The position numbers were made by a program, and so were the translations under genes. The notes under the pieces are model-generated. The model saw nothing but the letters and a program-made list of their open reading frames with translations. It ran no database searches and was not told the origin of the DNA. A DNA stretch of 41,083 bases from Leucogyrophana mollusca (taxonomy: Eukaryota; Basidiomycota; Agaricomycetes; Boletales): NCBI GenBank assembly GCA_021014945.1, contig MU266572.1, forward strand, positions 1 through 41,083, given 5' to 3'. Below are positions 24,022 to 35,019 of the stretch, in pieces (position 1 is the stretch's first letter; every line of letters begins with the position of its first letter).

Positions 24022-24509
24022 GTAGCAGATTGCAATTTGCTGTGATCATTCTCGGGGATGCATGCTTTTAATCGCTTAGAATCTGAATCATCGCCATCTT
24101 AACCTGTGCGACCTTTGGGTTACCGTATCCGCTGTTCTGAGGCAAGTGCGACAATCGAAGAGTTGTACATCCATATATGTGGTGACGGTTATAAAGTACA
24201 CAAATTTGCTACAACTAAGATGAACATAATCACTATGACCTTGGACCGCCAACCGACGAGGTAAAGATAGACGAAAGAGTGTGTGATGAGAGGAGGCGGC
24301 TGCTGCTGTTGAGATCGCGTTTGGGAGGCCGTTAAGGAAGTATGAATAGTGTGGAGGTATAATACTGATGGTAACGTGAACGAGCGAATAGGAACGAATA
24401 TGAACAATACAATGACCAAAGCTAGATATATCAGTCAGCAAACGCGGGTGGGGCCAACTACAGGCAACGTACCAATAAATAGAGAGCAAAGACAACGATG
24501 TACAGAGTC
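24022..24509. other. Convergent 3' spacer of karyopherin and G-alpha 1
   Basis: Shared terminator region of two convergent genes. The stretch 24330-24385 (GTTAAGGAAGTATGAATAGTG onward) recurs downstream of the second G-alpha gene near 26724. No HEAT-repeat coding potential was found here. Confidence 0.5.
24330..24395 (-). repeat. Duplicated 3' flank of the G-alpha genes, copy 1
   Basis: CGTTAAGGAAGTATGAATARTGTGRAGGTATRATA occurs here and near 26723-26760, each about 120-190 nt downstream of a G-alpha stop (the genes are on the minus strand). The tandem duplication therefore included transcribed 3' flank, or the element is conserved for 3'-end function. Confidence 0.65.
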
Positions 24510-26043
24510 CTACAGGATATAGGAGTCTTTGAGGGCGTTCTGGAGGAGAGTCTCTTTGAGCGTACCGAACACTTGGCGTACGCTCGACGTGTCAGTAGCC
24601 TGAATAAGACTAATGCGAGCGAGACTTCAGCGACGTCAGATGACAGGTACAAAAGGAATGACGTACTGAGGGTAAATACTCAGGTGAGCACGGTTCAATG
24701 TCATAAACCTCCACAGTATGTACTTCGCGGCCTTGTTCATGTCGGGGCCGCCAGTGTACTCGGGGAAATAACGGGATAGAGGCACCTGTCACGTGCTCAT
24801 CAAAATCGTGGTCGGCTGTGATCGAAATCCCTAATCTTACCTTTGGAATCTTGACCTTGAAAAGGTCGATCTTGTTTAGAAAAAGAATGATGGAGCTTCG
24901 AAGGAACCAACGTGAGTTGATTACTGATTCGAAGAGCACCAAAGATTCCACCATTCGGTTCTGTTAAATGGGACGTTGGTAACGATCGAGTGAAGGTCAC
25001 TAAACAAGATTACCTGGGTCTTATCCTCGAGAAGTACTTGATCGTATTCGTTGAGTGCCGTACAGAAGATGATGGTGGTAACGCTCTCAAAGCAGTGTAT
25101 CCATTTTCTCCTCTCCGACCGTTGTCCGCCGACGTCAAACATGTGTATTCTAACGATCATATTAGCGATAGTCGGTTCCAGTAATTGCCCCAGCTTACGA
25201 CAAATGCCCGATTTCGAAACGGGTCTCTGTGATCCCGGTAGTCTTTCGTCGCGTTCGTAGGACATCGCGTTCCGTTGGCTGGTAGAGGGGCGCGCCGATC
25301 CTTAGAACTTCGCCAAAGAAGCTGGTCTCGATAGATCAATGCGGAATCCAATCGAAGATGAGAAGACCGGGCATACTACGGGGCATTATCCATTAAATAG
25401 AACTCGTTGCTGTGCTCCAAGATTTTCGGAACAATCCCATCGCCCCAAAATTCGTGAATCGCCCGGGCTACTTCGCTTGTGAGCACATATTCTCCTGTCT
25501 CATTGACTCGGTAGTCGAGAATCCGCTCCGCGTTCACCTGCATGATATTCAGTCAGTTTGGTCATTCCTAGACATCGAGAATATAGGGACCCTGTTTTCA
25601 GGCAATTCGCAGTCGAGCTTAAGCTTTTGCATAGCATGGACGATGGTCTGCGCGGAGTCGACGACGTTTCTGAATATCACCGACCGGTACGCCATCAGCT
25701 CCTCCTTCGAGAACCCGTTCTGGTGCAAGATTTTCATCTGCTTCACGATGGTCGACTTGCCAGACTCCCCAGGTCCTACGATTAGGTTTAACCATGTGTG
25801 AGCTGGGGGACGGCGGCATATATACTAAAGCCTAATTCCGTCGGGAAAATGCCTCCATGGAAATACCAGGAGGAGGATTATCCGTCGATCGAGAAAGTAT
25901 TGCGACAACTTACCGAGAAGCAAAATTTTACACTCTTTACGGAACTTCCTCGAATCCTCTTGGATTTGACGGTCTATGTCTTCAGAGCGCTGCTTGCTAA
26001 TTACAGCATCAGCTTGCTCTGGGTTTGAGACACAATTCCCCAT
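24510..26043 (-). CDS. Heterotrimeric G-protein alpha subunit, divergent group III-like copy 1
   Basis: GTP-binding alpha subunit acting at the inner plasma membrane below receptors; fungal group III members usually feed the cAMP/PKA pathway. ATG at 26041-26043 gives [10 protein letters not shown], with Gly2 for myristoylation and Cys4 for palmitoylation. The P-loop is split by an intron and reads GPGESGKST, with Pro at about position 45 where its neighbour has Ser. Switch [15 protein letters not shown] keeps the catalytic Arg; switch [14 protein letters not shown] keeps the Gln; NKID (G4) is intact. The G5 loop is IQATDT when the last intron is placed at 24591. The C-terminus is NALKDSYIL, stop at 24510. 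Length about 350 residues, nine exons. It diverges from copy 2 in the effector- and receptor-facing tail (SYIL against SGIL), suggesting a specialised or relaxed paralogue. Confidence 0.92.
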
Positions 26044-26909
26044 CGTGGCGAACGAGACGAACGATACGGACAAGAAGTACGGCTGGCGAGTGGGAAAGTG
26101 AAGCCAACGAAGAGGGAAGGAAGGGGGGAAAGACAACAGGCCCGGCGTAGTGATGGCTACTGACTAGCGGCTCGACACGGCGGCCCTGACGGTGGTTAGT
26201 TGGCCCGAGTTGTGTCCTTCTGTAACTGTGAGGATATACGATGACATATCAATTCGAACCATTACGAGCGTCGTATGTAGTCAAGAGCAAGAGCGTTTCC
26301 CCACCTCCACGAGCATGTATCTATCATTCAAAGCAAGGGCGATAACCGTGGTACTGTACACTTTCCAATGTTATGTCCGGGTGAATCAAAACAGAAGTAT
26401 AACGACGAGTCACCACTACCGTTCAAGCAAAAATGGAAAGACATACATACATAATCAGTGGCTCCCGCTAGAACCCACCCGACCGCTATGATGTAGAAGA
26501 AAAGAGGAGGTGCGCAGTGGGGGTATGTGGGGAGTATACATGATGTGCATTTGTACAAGCTATGCAACCGACGTGGAATGGTTAAGTCGTCAAGGCACGA
26601 CGGCGGGTTATGATTGCGGTGCACCTGCGGAGACGTGAGATATGAGAAGGGGTCATGACCAAGGCATGACACAGGGCATGACACAGTGTGCGGCGTGGGG
26701 TGGGGGTGGCAGTTGCCGTAAGCCGTTAAGGAAGTATGAATAATGTGAAGGTATGATAGTACGAGTGGTGACATGCGAGAATATGAAGGAGTCCACGGGA
26801 AAAGATGGCAAGCTAGATAAATTGCTTAGTGTAGGCGGCTGACGGCGAAGTGTGGTGACCTACCGATAGATAACAGGCGCGACAAGATAGACAGCAGAGA
26901 GACCAGTGC
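26044..26909. other. Spacer between the two G-alpha genes
   Basis: Promoter of G-alpha 1 on the left and 3' flank of G-alpha 2 on the right. A short direct repeat, GGCATGACACA twice in a row, lies at about 26663-26685. The duplicated 3' flank element is at about 26723-26790. No gene is supported. Confidence 0.45.
26723..26790 (-). repeat. Duplicated 3' flank of the G-alpha genes, copy 2
   Basis: Partner of the element at 24330-24395; shares CGTTAAGGAAGTATGAATA and the following GTGAAGGTATGATA with few changes, then ends in GAATATGAAGG similar to GGAACGAATATGAA of the other copy. Confidence 0.65.
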
Positions 26910-28461
26910 CTACAAAATCCCTGAATCTTTCAGGGCGTTCTGCAGAATGGTCTCCTTCACCGCGGCAAATACTAGCCGTACATTCGTGGTATCAGTGGCT
27001 TGCGTTAGACTGATGAAATACAGTAATTAGCGGCGGGCAGTCATGGCGATGACAAGGGCCACTTACTGGGGGTATACGCTCAACCGTGCGCGATTGGCTT
27101 GCATAAATCTCCACAATATGTACTTGGCGGCTTTATTGATGTCGGCACCGCCTGTATACTCAGGGAAATACCGCTCTAGAGGGACCTGGGGTGAATGCCT
27201 CAGTTTTGTCTTTGATTATAATCGGGACCACGAAACATACCTTTGGAAGCTTGGTCTTAAATACATCGATCTTGTTCAGGAAAAGAATAATCGATGTTCG
27301 TAGGAACCACCGCGAGTTTATCACTGATTCGAAGAGAAGCAATGATTCAGCCATCCGGTTCTGTGAGGCGGGACGTCAGTGGGAGAGCGCTCGCAACAGA
27401 GAGACACCTGCCTGATTCTTCTCCTCGAGGAGGACTTGATCGTATTCGCTGAGAGCTGTACAGAAGATTATGCTCGTGACGCTTTCAAAACAGTGTATCC
27501 ACTTCTTTCTCTCCGATCGCTGCCCACCAACGTCGAACATGTGTATTCTGTGGTACCGTTAGCGGACACAGGCCTAAGGATCTATGCCAACTTACGATAA
27601 TTGACCCATGTTGAATCGGGTCTCCGTAATTCCCGTGGTCTTTTGACGGGCTCGTAGAACATCGTTTTCTGTTGGTACGTACAGAGGCGCACCGATCCTT
27701 AGTACTTCACCGAAGAAGCTGGAATCGAAGGTTACAAGCGGAAACCAGGTCAATGTCGAGGTCGGGACTCACTACGAGGCGCTGTCCATAAGATAAAATT
27801 CGCTGCTGTGGTCCATGATTTCCGAAATGATGGGGTCCGTCCAAAGGTCATGGATCGCTTGCGCGATCTCTTCGGTAAAAGTAAATCCTCCTGTGCCGTC
27901 TACCCGATAGTCGAGAATCCGATCTGCGTTCGCCTAAACGGTATCCACTCAGCCTGGCTATTCCGAGTCATTGAGGACGTACTCACCCTGTTCGCTGGCA
28001 GCACGCAATCGACCTTGAGTTTACGCATGGCAAGAACGATAGCCTGGGCGCTGTCGACCGTGTTCTTGTATATGGTCGGGCGGTATGTCATGAGTTCGTC
28101 TCTTGAGAAGCCATTTTGGTGAATGATTTTCATCTGTTTCACGATGGTCGATTTCCCTGACTCTCCAGAGCCTATAAACGAAGCACGAAGAAGTCAGTGA
28201 TCATTTCTACCGACGCAAGCAGGTGCGAGGCAGCGACATGCGTATGTATCCGACCGTTTTCGAGGACACGATGCTAGTGCCTCATAGCCTTCAAAAATGT
28301 GGACCGCGGGACCAAGTATCAAGAAAGCAACACATCGACTTACCGAGAAGCAATATTTTGCATTCTTTCCGAAATTTCTTCGAATCTTCATCGATTTGGC
28401 GATCTATTTCGTCAGAGCGCTGTTTACCAGCCCGGTCTGGGTTCGAGACACAGTTCCCCAT
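26910..28461 (-). CDS. Heterotrimeric G-protein alpha subunit, group III-like copy 2
   Basis: Canonical member of the fungal group III G-alpha family, expected to bind a beta-gamma dimer and a seven-helix receptor and to regulate adenylate cyclase. ATG at 28459-28461 gives [10 protein letters not shown] with lipidation sites Gly2 and Cys4. P-loop GSGESGKST, switch [15 protein letters not shown] with catalytic Arg, switch [14 protein letters not shown] with catalytic Gln, G4 NKID, G5 TQATDT, and C-terminus [19 protein letters not shown], the typical group III ending. No Cys at position -4, so not a pertussis-toxin substrate type. Intron positions match those of copy 1, and all exons join in frame, giving about 350 residues. 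It probably keeps the ancestral role, while copy 1 has drifted. Confidence 0.95.
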
Positions 28462-29468
28462 TGCGCAAGACAGTTGAGGCGAACAAGATATAGGGCTGAC
28501 AATTGGCAGGGTAAAGCCAGCTCAACGCAGGCGAGGTAGTAAAGAGAGTAGAGCTAGAGTCGCCCTGGCAGTTAAAGGAGGAAGAGAGCGTGTATTGAAG
28601 CGAGACAAGGTGCCGGGTCACTCTGACGATGGGCGGCTTTGTTCTGAGTTCTACTAGGAACGTGACACTCCCCCGTGTGACTCGTGACTGTTTCCGCCTG
28701 TCACATTCTCATCTTTTTGGTTCCGACCACCATTTTCCTCCTTAATTTTCCCTTGAAAGTACGTCCAAGTTCCCTTCTTCATGCTGGCGAGACACTTGTT
28801 TTACAAAGCGGAAAATACTACGAGGATCGCCTATGCTGCGCTCACCAGCTCTTTTGCCGTCTTTCCGACGGCACCCAGTTAACAGCGTCCCCTTGTTCCA
28901 AATCAGACCGTGGAACCAACAAGTCACACAAATCTGGCACAAAAAGGTACGTAACACAAGGCTCATCTATCAACGATTGAGGACAGCATTGCGCGGCGCA
29001 TTGGCAATACATACTGCGCAGTCTCTCCTTGTCACCACTTGCAGCTCGCAATGAAACTTGCTTGAGTATAGTCTCGGTACGTGCTTCCCAGGTCCTAGCC
29101 TAACCACACAATCACTAGATGCTGGGGTGCAATACATCGGCCACACCATTCCCACATCTGCCTCATGCAGAGTGGTCGATAGACCTGTGCCCATCTATCA
29201 CCCACAGCTCGCCACCAGCAGCGTGGTAGGCAATTATCCCTCAATCGGCAGGCATCCTGCGAAACTAATCGTGAAAATAGCCTCTCCAGCATATCTTTAG
29301 ATACGCAACGTCGGCATCCTTTAGCCTTTTTCAGGCTCATTCCAGGATGATCCATCGGCACAGCGATCTTCAGTGTTTGCATCTGTACGCACGCGAGTAT
29401 ATGTATACACATCACGATCAAACCGTCGTCGAGATCGTCGCTACCACTATCAGCTTCCTTTCGTTTCT
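28462..29468. other. Intergenic region upstream of G-alpha 2
   Basis: About 1.0 kb. The part next to 28461 is the G-alpha 2 promoter and leader. Overlapping short frames on both strands (28684-29421) have no recognisable motif. Nothing else noted. Confidence 0.35.
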
Positions 29469-29981
29469 TTACAGCATCAGCGCACCGCCTACGACTGCAG
29501 CTAAAAGTCCTGCCCCTCCAATCGCTGTGGGCATCGCCCCTGAGCTCGAGGTTGGCGCATGTGAGGATGTGGTTCCTGCCATCGAGGTGGCAGTCGAAGA
29601 GCTTCCGGAGAGTGGCGTCATCGTCCTCGTGGCGGTTTTGGAAAATGAGGATGGTGGTGAGACCGGCCCAGGACCTCCTGATGGCACGCTCGACACCGAC
29701 GACGTGGTTATCATAGTGTTCATTCCTACTCCAACCCTCAGTGAAAGCATGGCGATGTGTGGGGATTCACTCACCTGACGAGGTCGAAATGCCTGAGTCA
29801 GACGCGGTCACCGTATTCGACCCGGACATACTCCCTATGTACCCGTCAGTCATAGATCAAGAATACACAAGATCGCCTTACCGCAAAGACTCTGATAATC
29901 AATCGACCCACAGTCGTTCGCTAGCACTCGAAGACTCAAAACGATGGCTACACAGGTTGCGTGGAGGAGATACTTGGTCAT
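29469..29981 (-). CDS. Small secreted Ser/Thr-rich protein with GPI-type tail
   Basis: ATG at 29979-29981 starts MTKYLLHATCVAIVLSLRVL, a signal peptide, then ANDCGSIDYQSLCG. A GTAAGG..ATAG intron of about 47 nt follows. The next short exon reads GSMSGSNTVTASDSG, and after a second intron (about 29659-29773) the protein continues GGPGPVSPPSSFSKTATRT, a Ser/Thr-rich stalk, and ends in a hydrophobic run AGLLAAVVGGALML with small residues before it, the pattern for GPI attachment. Stop at 29469. Total near 120 residues. Only two or three cysteines are visible, so it is not a full CFEM protein. The last residues GGALML are the same as those of the CFEM protein at 30670, suggesting related surface proteins. 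Function unknown. Confidence 0.6.
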
Positions 29982-30669
29982 GGTGAGTGTATATCTGAAG
30001 TGTCGTTTTCTTGCCTTGACGAAGTGGTGGGGGTGAGGGCAATGTGGAGACGAATGTCCTCCCATTTATTACCCTAAGAAATGATGACGACTTGTTCCTC
30101 AACATTCCTAGACATAATTTCCTGCGGCAACTATCAAGGATACGCGTGGTGAGTTGGTGCAAAGCGGCCTCGCTTGAGCGGAGTCGGTCAATTGCACCCG
30201 ACGGTCACTCCACTTGTAATTCCCCGCAAAGCTGTGCAACGCGTGAGGTCGAAGACGGTGTGTTTTTGCGCTTGCAACACCGGTGCCATATCAGGCTCCA
30301 AAGGCAGGCGATGAGCAGAGCTTGGATGGTAGGGATAGAGCCGTCTAGCTTGCACTGGCACTACAGCAAAGATGGCGGGACCGGGAGGTCGCGTCATAAT
30401 CTTGTCGGCTCTGCTTGCGTCCTGGCAACTTATCAACCCCGCGTGCGCGTGTCGGCTGGAGCGTCACTTCATGTGGGACAAGGCAAGCTCCATAAACTAA
30501 TCACATTTGGTAAGGACACCACACGCCACGAGATGAAGGAAGACGATGGAAAAAATGATATGATACAGCTGAGAATGAATTGGGGGAATTGTATTTTGGG
30601 TGTGGTTTGACAAAGTTGAAGTGAAGCGATTAGAGAATGAAATAGATCCGGGTCGTGATGGGTGCATTT
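29982..30669. other. Spacer between the two GPI-protein genes
   Basis: About 690 nt holding the promoter of the small GPI protein and the 3' end of the CFEM gene. Overlapping frames on both strands have no recognised motif. Confidence 0.35.
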
Positions 30670-31283
30670 TTACAACATGAGAGCGCCGCCGATCATTGCA
30701 CCGGCGCAAGCGACCAGTGTACCGAATATGCCTTCAAAGGCCAAAGGTGTGGCACCCATCGCGGCGTTGGAGGTAGCAGCGGGAGATGAAGAGGTGGGGG
30801 AGCCCGCGGACGTAGCGCTGGCTTGCCCACTAGATGTAGCACTGGCTGCACCACTGGAACCAGACGACACTGATGATTCGTCAGTAAAACATAGTACTCG
30901 CAAAAAGCAAAGCATTCACCGCCTGCACACTCAGTTTGCTGGAGCTGAGTCGCTGCCGAAACTTCCGCCGAAGTGCAGTTCGCCTGGAGGCACGAGAGCG
31001 CCGCAGATTGGAACGCGGTGGAGGTGCACACGCAAGATATATCGGTGCTTTAAAAGTAAACAACGACGGTAAGAAATACTGGAACGACGTGTAATATGCG
31101 ACGAGCTTACAAACTAGAGCATCCACCACTCGATGCAGCCTGTGTCACGCAGGAAAGGATGCAAGGAGTGAGTGAACTTGGAAGGGAGGACTGGGAAGCG
31201 GGAGCGCTGGAAGTCGTGCTCTGCGCCTGGGCAGCAAGAGCTGTCGCGAAGACAGCGAGAAGGATCTGGACGTTAGGGATCAT
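30670..31283 (-). CDS. CFEM-domain protein, GPI-anchored
   Basis: Cell-surface protein with a fungal CFEM domain; family members take part in haem or iron capture, adhesion or host interaction. ATG at 31281-31283 gives the signal peptide MIPNVQILLAVFATALAAQA. The CFEM cysteines follow in order: LTPCILSCVTQAASSGGCSSL, then after an intron of about 65 nt TDISCVCTSTAFQSAALSCL, QANCTSAEVSAATQLQQTEC, which gives eight cysteines in the expected spacing, including the Asp before C-V-C that coordinates haem in characterised members. A second intron joins to a Ser/Ala/Thr-rich stalk and the hydrophobic GPI tail ending GAMIGGALML, stop at 30670-30672. About 165 residues. An upstream in-frame ATG at 31319 would put 12 extra residues before the signal peptide and is less likely. 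Confidence 0.9.
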
Positions 31284-31362
31284 GTGGAGATGCAGTCGTG
31301 TAATGTGTCGTGCAGGCAAGCGAATAGTTTGAACTGAGGATCCATCATGTCATGGGGTTTAA

Positions 31363-31370
31363 GTTATAAG
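31363..31370 (-). promoter_or_regulatory. TATA-like box of the CFEM gene
   Basis: CTTATAAC on the minus strand lies about 80 nt before the CFEM ATG (31283). The position fits a core promoter. Confidence 0.45.
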
Positions 31371-31382
31371 GCGCGGCGCGTG

Positions 31383-31429
31383 GGAATATATTTCATGTGG
31401 GGTCACGCGACCGTGACGAAATATATTTC
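31383..31429. promoter_or_regulatory. Nested palindromes upstream of the CFEM gene
   Basis: GAAATATATTTC at 31418-31429 is a perfect 12-bp palindrome. GGAATATATTTC at 31383-31394 is the same site with one change. Between them GTCAC..GTGAC (31402-31417) forms a third dyad abutting the second palindrome. The block lies about 100-145 nt before the CFEM ATG. It could bind dimeric regulators; no known site name is assigned. Confidence 0.5.
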
Positions 31430-32292
31430 TCTCGGCGTTGGCTCGGCGTGCGCCAGGGTGCGCCGCCCGCATGATTCTGGTTAAAGCATCCGGCGCCATA
31501 CGGAGCTAGCCGGCGGCAATACTTAGTGACAAGTCACACTTCTTTAATTTTACGAAGGTCGAGAACAGGAACATCAGTCAACTCCAAGGCTCCAGAACGC
31601 AAGGTTGGTTTTTGCAAACCGGACCCAAGCTTCAAGGGCCAAGGAGACGGTAAAGAGACTCTCAGACTATACCGCCCTGGTTGACACGTCGGGCTAACTC
31701 TGGTCTTTGGATGCTCTTTGCTGCGCTATATGAGTCAGTAAGACCGCCTCGACCGCACGCTCTGGACTCGGGGAGTTCAGTCGAGGGTCAGAAATGGCCT
31801 GGGAGATCAAACGAGCCTATCTAAATATTCGTGCGATCCTGGTTCGTCCAATATATGTATACACAGCTCACCCTTTGGGCTAGACTACGTAACGCTCACC
31901 TCTTTCTCCAGATACGCATCAATACGGGATGTCTCGTGCGTACATACCCAACAACGGCCGTCTATCCTAGGCCTTCGGAAAGGGCACGTTCTAGAATAGA
32001 CACCCGCAACTGCATATCAGCTCCAGTCTGAAATCAAATCTCCGCCTTGTCTGGCAACCCCTCCATTCATCCGCGCGGCAGGTCCAGCCTCGGCCGGTCT
32101 TAACCTTTATCTTCCCGAAACTGATACAATCCGACGTCCCTCTTTATAAGACGCTGATCTCCTCCCAACAAAGCCTGGAATCCCTCTTCTTCCTATTACC
32201 ACGTTGTACGTTCTTCCGCTGCAAACCTACTGGACCGCTCCAATCTCCCACAATCACTCTGCCTATATAGCTACCTTCCTGCTGGTTTCAGG
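31430..32292. other. Divergent promoter region between CFEM and RhoGAP genes
   Basis: About 860 nt between two divergently transcribed genes. TTTATAAG at 32143-32150, followed by a pyrimidine-rich stretch to the ATG at 32293, is a plausible promoter and leader for the RhoGAP gene. No gene of its own was seen. Confidence 0.45.
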
Positions 32293-35019
32293 ATGCCATC
32301 TACTCCATTTTTTCATCGCTCATCGCAGTCTCCTGCGCGCTCAGATGAACGCATGAGCAACGCCGACGGTTCTCCCCGGGCGCCTCCCACGAACTCTAAC
32401 GCTAACTCAAGAGACGAGCCAATGAAACCTCCCCCACGCAGCATACTTCGTCAGTCTCATGGCCAGACACCCCAGCAACACTATGAGGAGCCAAACTACT
32501 ATAGTCGCCGTGGATCTTTGCCACAGTCACCCACGAGTGGCCAGCAACACCAGGCTTTTGCTACACCCTCGAATTATAGCCCCCATGCGTCTGTCCCTCG
32601 CACGCCTCGTGCTTCCGATGTACCTCAGCCGCATCTTTATTACGAGGGCGCACCCCCAAATCTCACCAACCGCATACCGACCCCGCGGACCCCTCGCGAT
32701 GTAGAGCCTTTTCAGAAGCGCAACTCGCTCCCTGCCTTCAATCAGTCGCCTAGCACAGATCGAGATCGCTTCATGTCACTACCCGAAGTATACGGCACCC
32801 CTGAGGTCGAACTAGATAGGTTTGCAAGGGCCCATGGGGCCCCTGTACCGATGCGTCGCCCTCAACACCGTCAAGGCGATGTAGGCTCCTCGTCGGACGC
32901 CCACTTTTCCCGATTTCAAGGGCGCTTTGACGAAGCGCCTGGGCCTCGTTCCGGAATTGCGCTGCCTCCGGCTGAACCGCAGCACCCGCATGTGCCACGC
33001 GCTAGTCCAAATCAAATGTATCGCCGGCTTGATGCGCTTGTCCGTCGTGATAAGCATCGGGCGATGGACTATCTTGCTTTTGAGGACGTCGTTGAGCTGT
33101 ACAAGCGGGACACCGCATTGAGGGAACAGATGCGCGAGAGGAAGGGTGTGCGTACGGATAGAGATCCACACTTTCGTGAGTACGCTTCATTTCGATGTAT
33201 CCATCACTATAACCGTATTCTGCAGGTGTTGTCGGTACCTCTTTGCACGAAGTGGTCTTGCATGCTGGAGCGTCGATCGTGCTTGGAGATTACGTCCACG
33301 ATTTACCGATTGTCGTTCTAGCTTGCGTCGAAGAGCTAAATAGAACAGGTGCGTCTCTTGTCGGTGGAATATCGGTATAAACTCATTTAGCTTTTCTAGG
33401 CATTTATCAACAAGGCCTTTTTCGCGCTCTCCCGAACCGTGACCGCCACCTAAAGTTAATTCAGATCTATGACACCAGCGCGGACTTCGGTGTTAAATTC
33501 AGCATGCGAGGTCAAATGATGCCCGATATTTGCGCACTCCTCTCAACCTACATATCCAGTCTTCCCAGCCCAGTGCTCGATCCTCACTTGTACGGCGCGT
33601 TCTGGCATTGGTGTGTCAAACCTAGCGTGAAGCGCGAGGACGAACGACGGGAGCAGCGGGAGTGGGAAGAAGAGGAGCTGATTGCGGCTGGCAAACTCGT
33701 CCCTCGCCCGAAATCTAAGCAGGCGCAGCTCCAAGCCCAAGGACGGGACGATCTCCGCCTGGACTCATCTACATCACTCGAGAGCGACCAGATCGCTATC
33801 GCGCAAGTCATCCTGCGTTTCCTTCCGGTCCCAAATCTCTCGCTCCTCGTCTACCTCTGCCAATTCTTCACCCAACTGCCCCTGTCCCCCGACAATGGGA
33901 TTCAGTTCGAAGACATCGCGCGGATTTTTGGGCACCGGCTCCTCGGGGGATCGATGAAAACGACGAGCCAGAAGATGATGGTATGGCTGCTGATGAGGTG
34001 GCCCTTGATTTCCGAGTCACTGTTCACTGATAGATGTGGGATTGCTACGCCTACGGCGGACATGCCTTCTCCCGATTCTCCGCCAAACCAGGCGAGTCCG
34101 AGTGAGCGGCCGCCGCACGAGGACCAGGACACGCCACACGAGGACTTACATGATGCCCCATCCGAGTCACGCCGCAGTCATTCGCCTGTGGCTTCAGCTT
34201 CTCGTGATACCGCGAAGATGTCCGAGGATCCACCGCCGTCTTCGTCGCCGACATGCAGTTCAGAGTCTAGTCGCGATAATCAATCCAGCAGCAGTCGGCG
34301 ACGTGAGAAGCGTGGACTTGAGATGTCAGCTTATTCAGATGACGATTCATCGCGGAAACCTCATCGCTCAAAGGGGAGGAGCAAGTCGGGTGCGCCTCTT
34401 CGATTCCTTATTCTGGTGCTGTGCTCATATCGAGTCTAGGCCATAGACCGAGTCTTTTGGCTGAGCGGTCGTTCCGGCGCGAAAAAAGGAGGAGTTCTGG
34501 CAGTCAGTCATCAGATCGGTTCTCTCGTGGTGGGTCCCACTCCCACTCCACCTTCCCTCCGACGTGCGCGTACATGCTTACAAACCGTGCCTGGTAGCTT
34601 TTTCAGACGTGCGTCCTGATTCTCGTCATTCTGGGTCCTACTATTTGGCAGCCCCAGATTCTGATTTCTCAGATACATGGAGACGAGGAACTGACTCTGA
34701 GCGCTTACTCCTCGAAGCACGCATACGGATATCACGACTCGAGAACGAGCTCAAGCGGAATGATGTCGTTATCGTAGATGCCATCAAGGAGACGTTCAAA
34801 GCCCACGGCGAGGCGCGTTTGTTGTCGGAAAAGGTGGAAATACTAGAAAAGGGCTTGAAGGAGCGGGAGAAGGAGCGGGAGTGTGATGTACGGGGGACAT
34901 ATGCGGGCGATAAAGATTCGCTCAAGCTGCAATTGAGAATTGTGGAGACAGAGAGGGACAGGGCTCGTCAGGTTATGCAGGAGATTAGAGATTTGTTAGA
35001 GACCACCCAGCAAAACTAG
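32293..35019 (+). CDS. RhoGAP-domain protein with disordered N-terminus and coiled-coil tail
   Basis: Likely a cytosolic regulator or scaffold for Rho/Cdc42-type GTPases. ATG at 32293 opens a 290-residue Pro/Ser/Gln-rich disordered region. Then comes YRRLDALVRRDKHRAMDYLA, and after an intron (about 33177-33225) the RhoGAP domain: LHEVVLHAGASIVLGDYV, GIYQQGLFRALPNRDR, FSMRGQMMPDICALLSTY, SLPSPVLDPHLYGAFW, QVILRFLPVPNLSLLVYLCQ, and NGIQFEDIARIFGHRLLGG. A charged insert of about 60 residues (ERREQREWEEEE) interrupts the domain. The Arg finger of the usual GIYR motif is Gln here. A Ser-rich low-complexity part, two introns (near 34390 and 34562) and a C-terminal coiled coil (RISRLENELKRNDVVIVDAI to ERDRARQVMQEIRDLLETTQ) follow; TAG at 35017-35019. 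Near 830 residues in total. Confidence 0.85.

Noticed and set aside
24580..24620. Loss of the G5 loop start in G-alpha copy 1
   Set aside because: Shifting the last acceptor to the TAG before TCTTATTCAG restores HLIQATDT in frame, matching HLTQATDT of copy 2.
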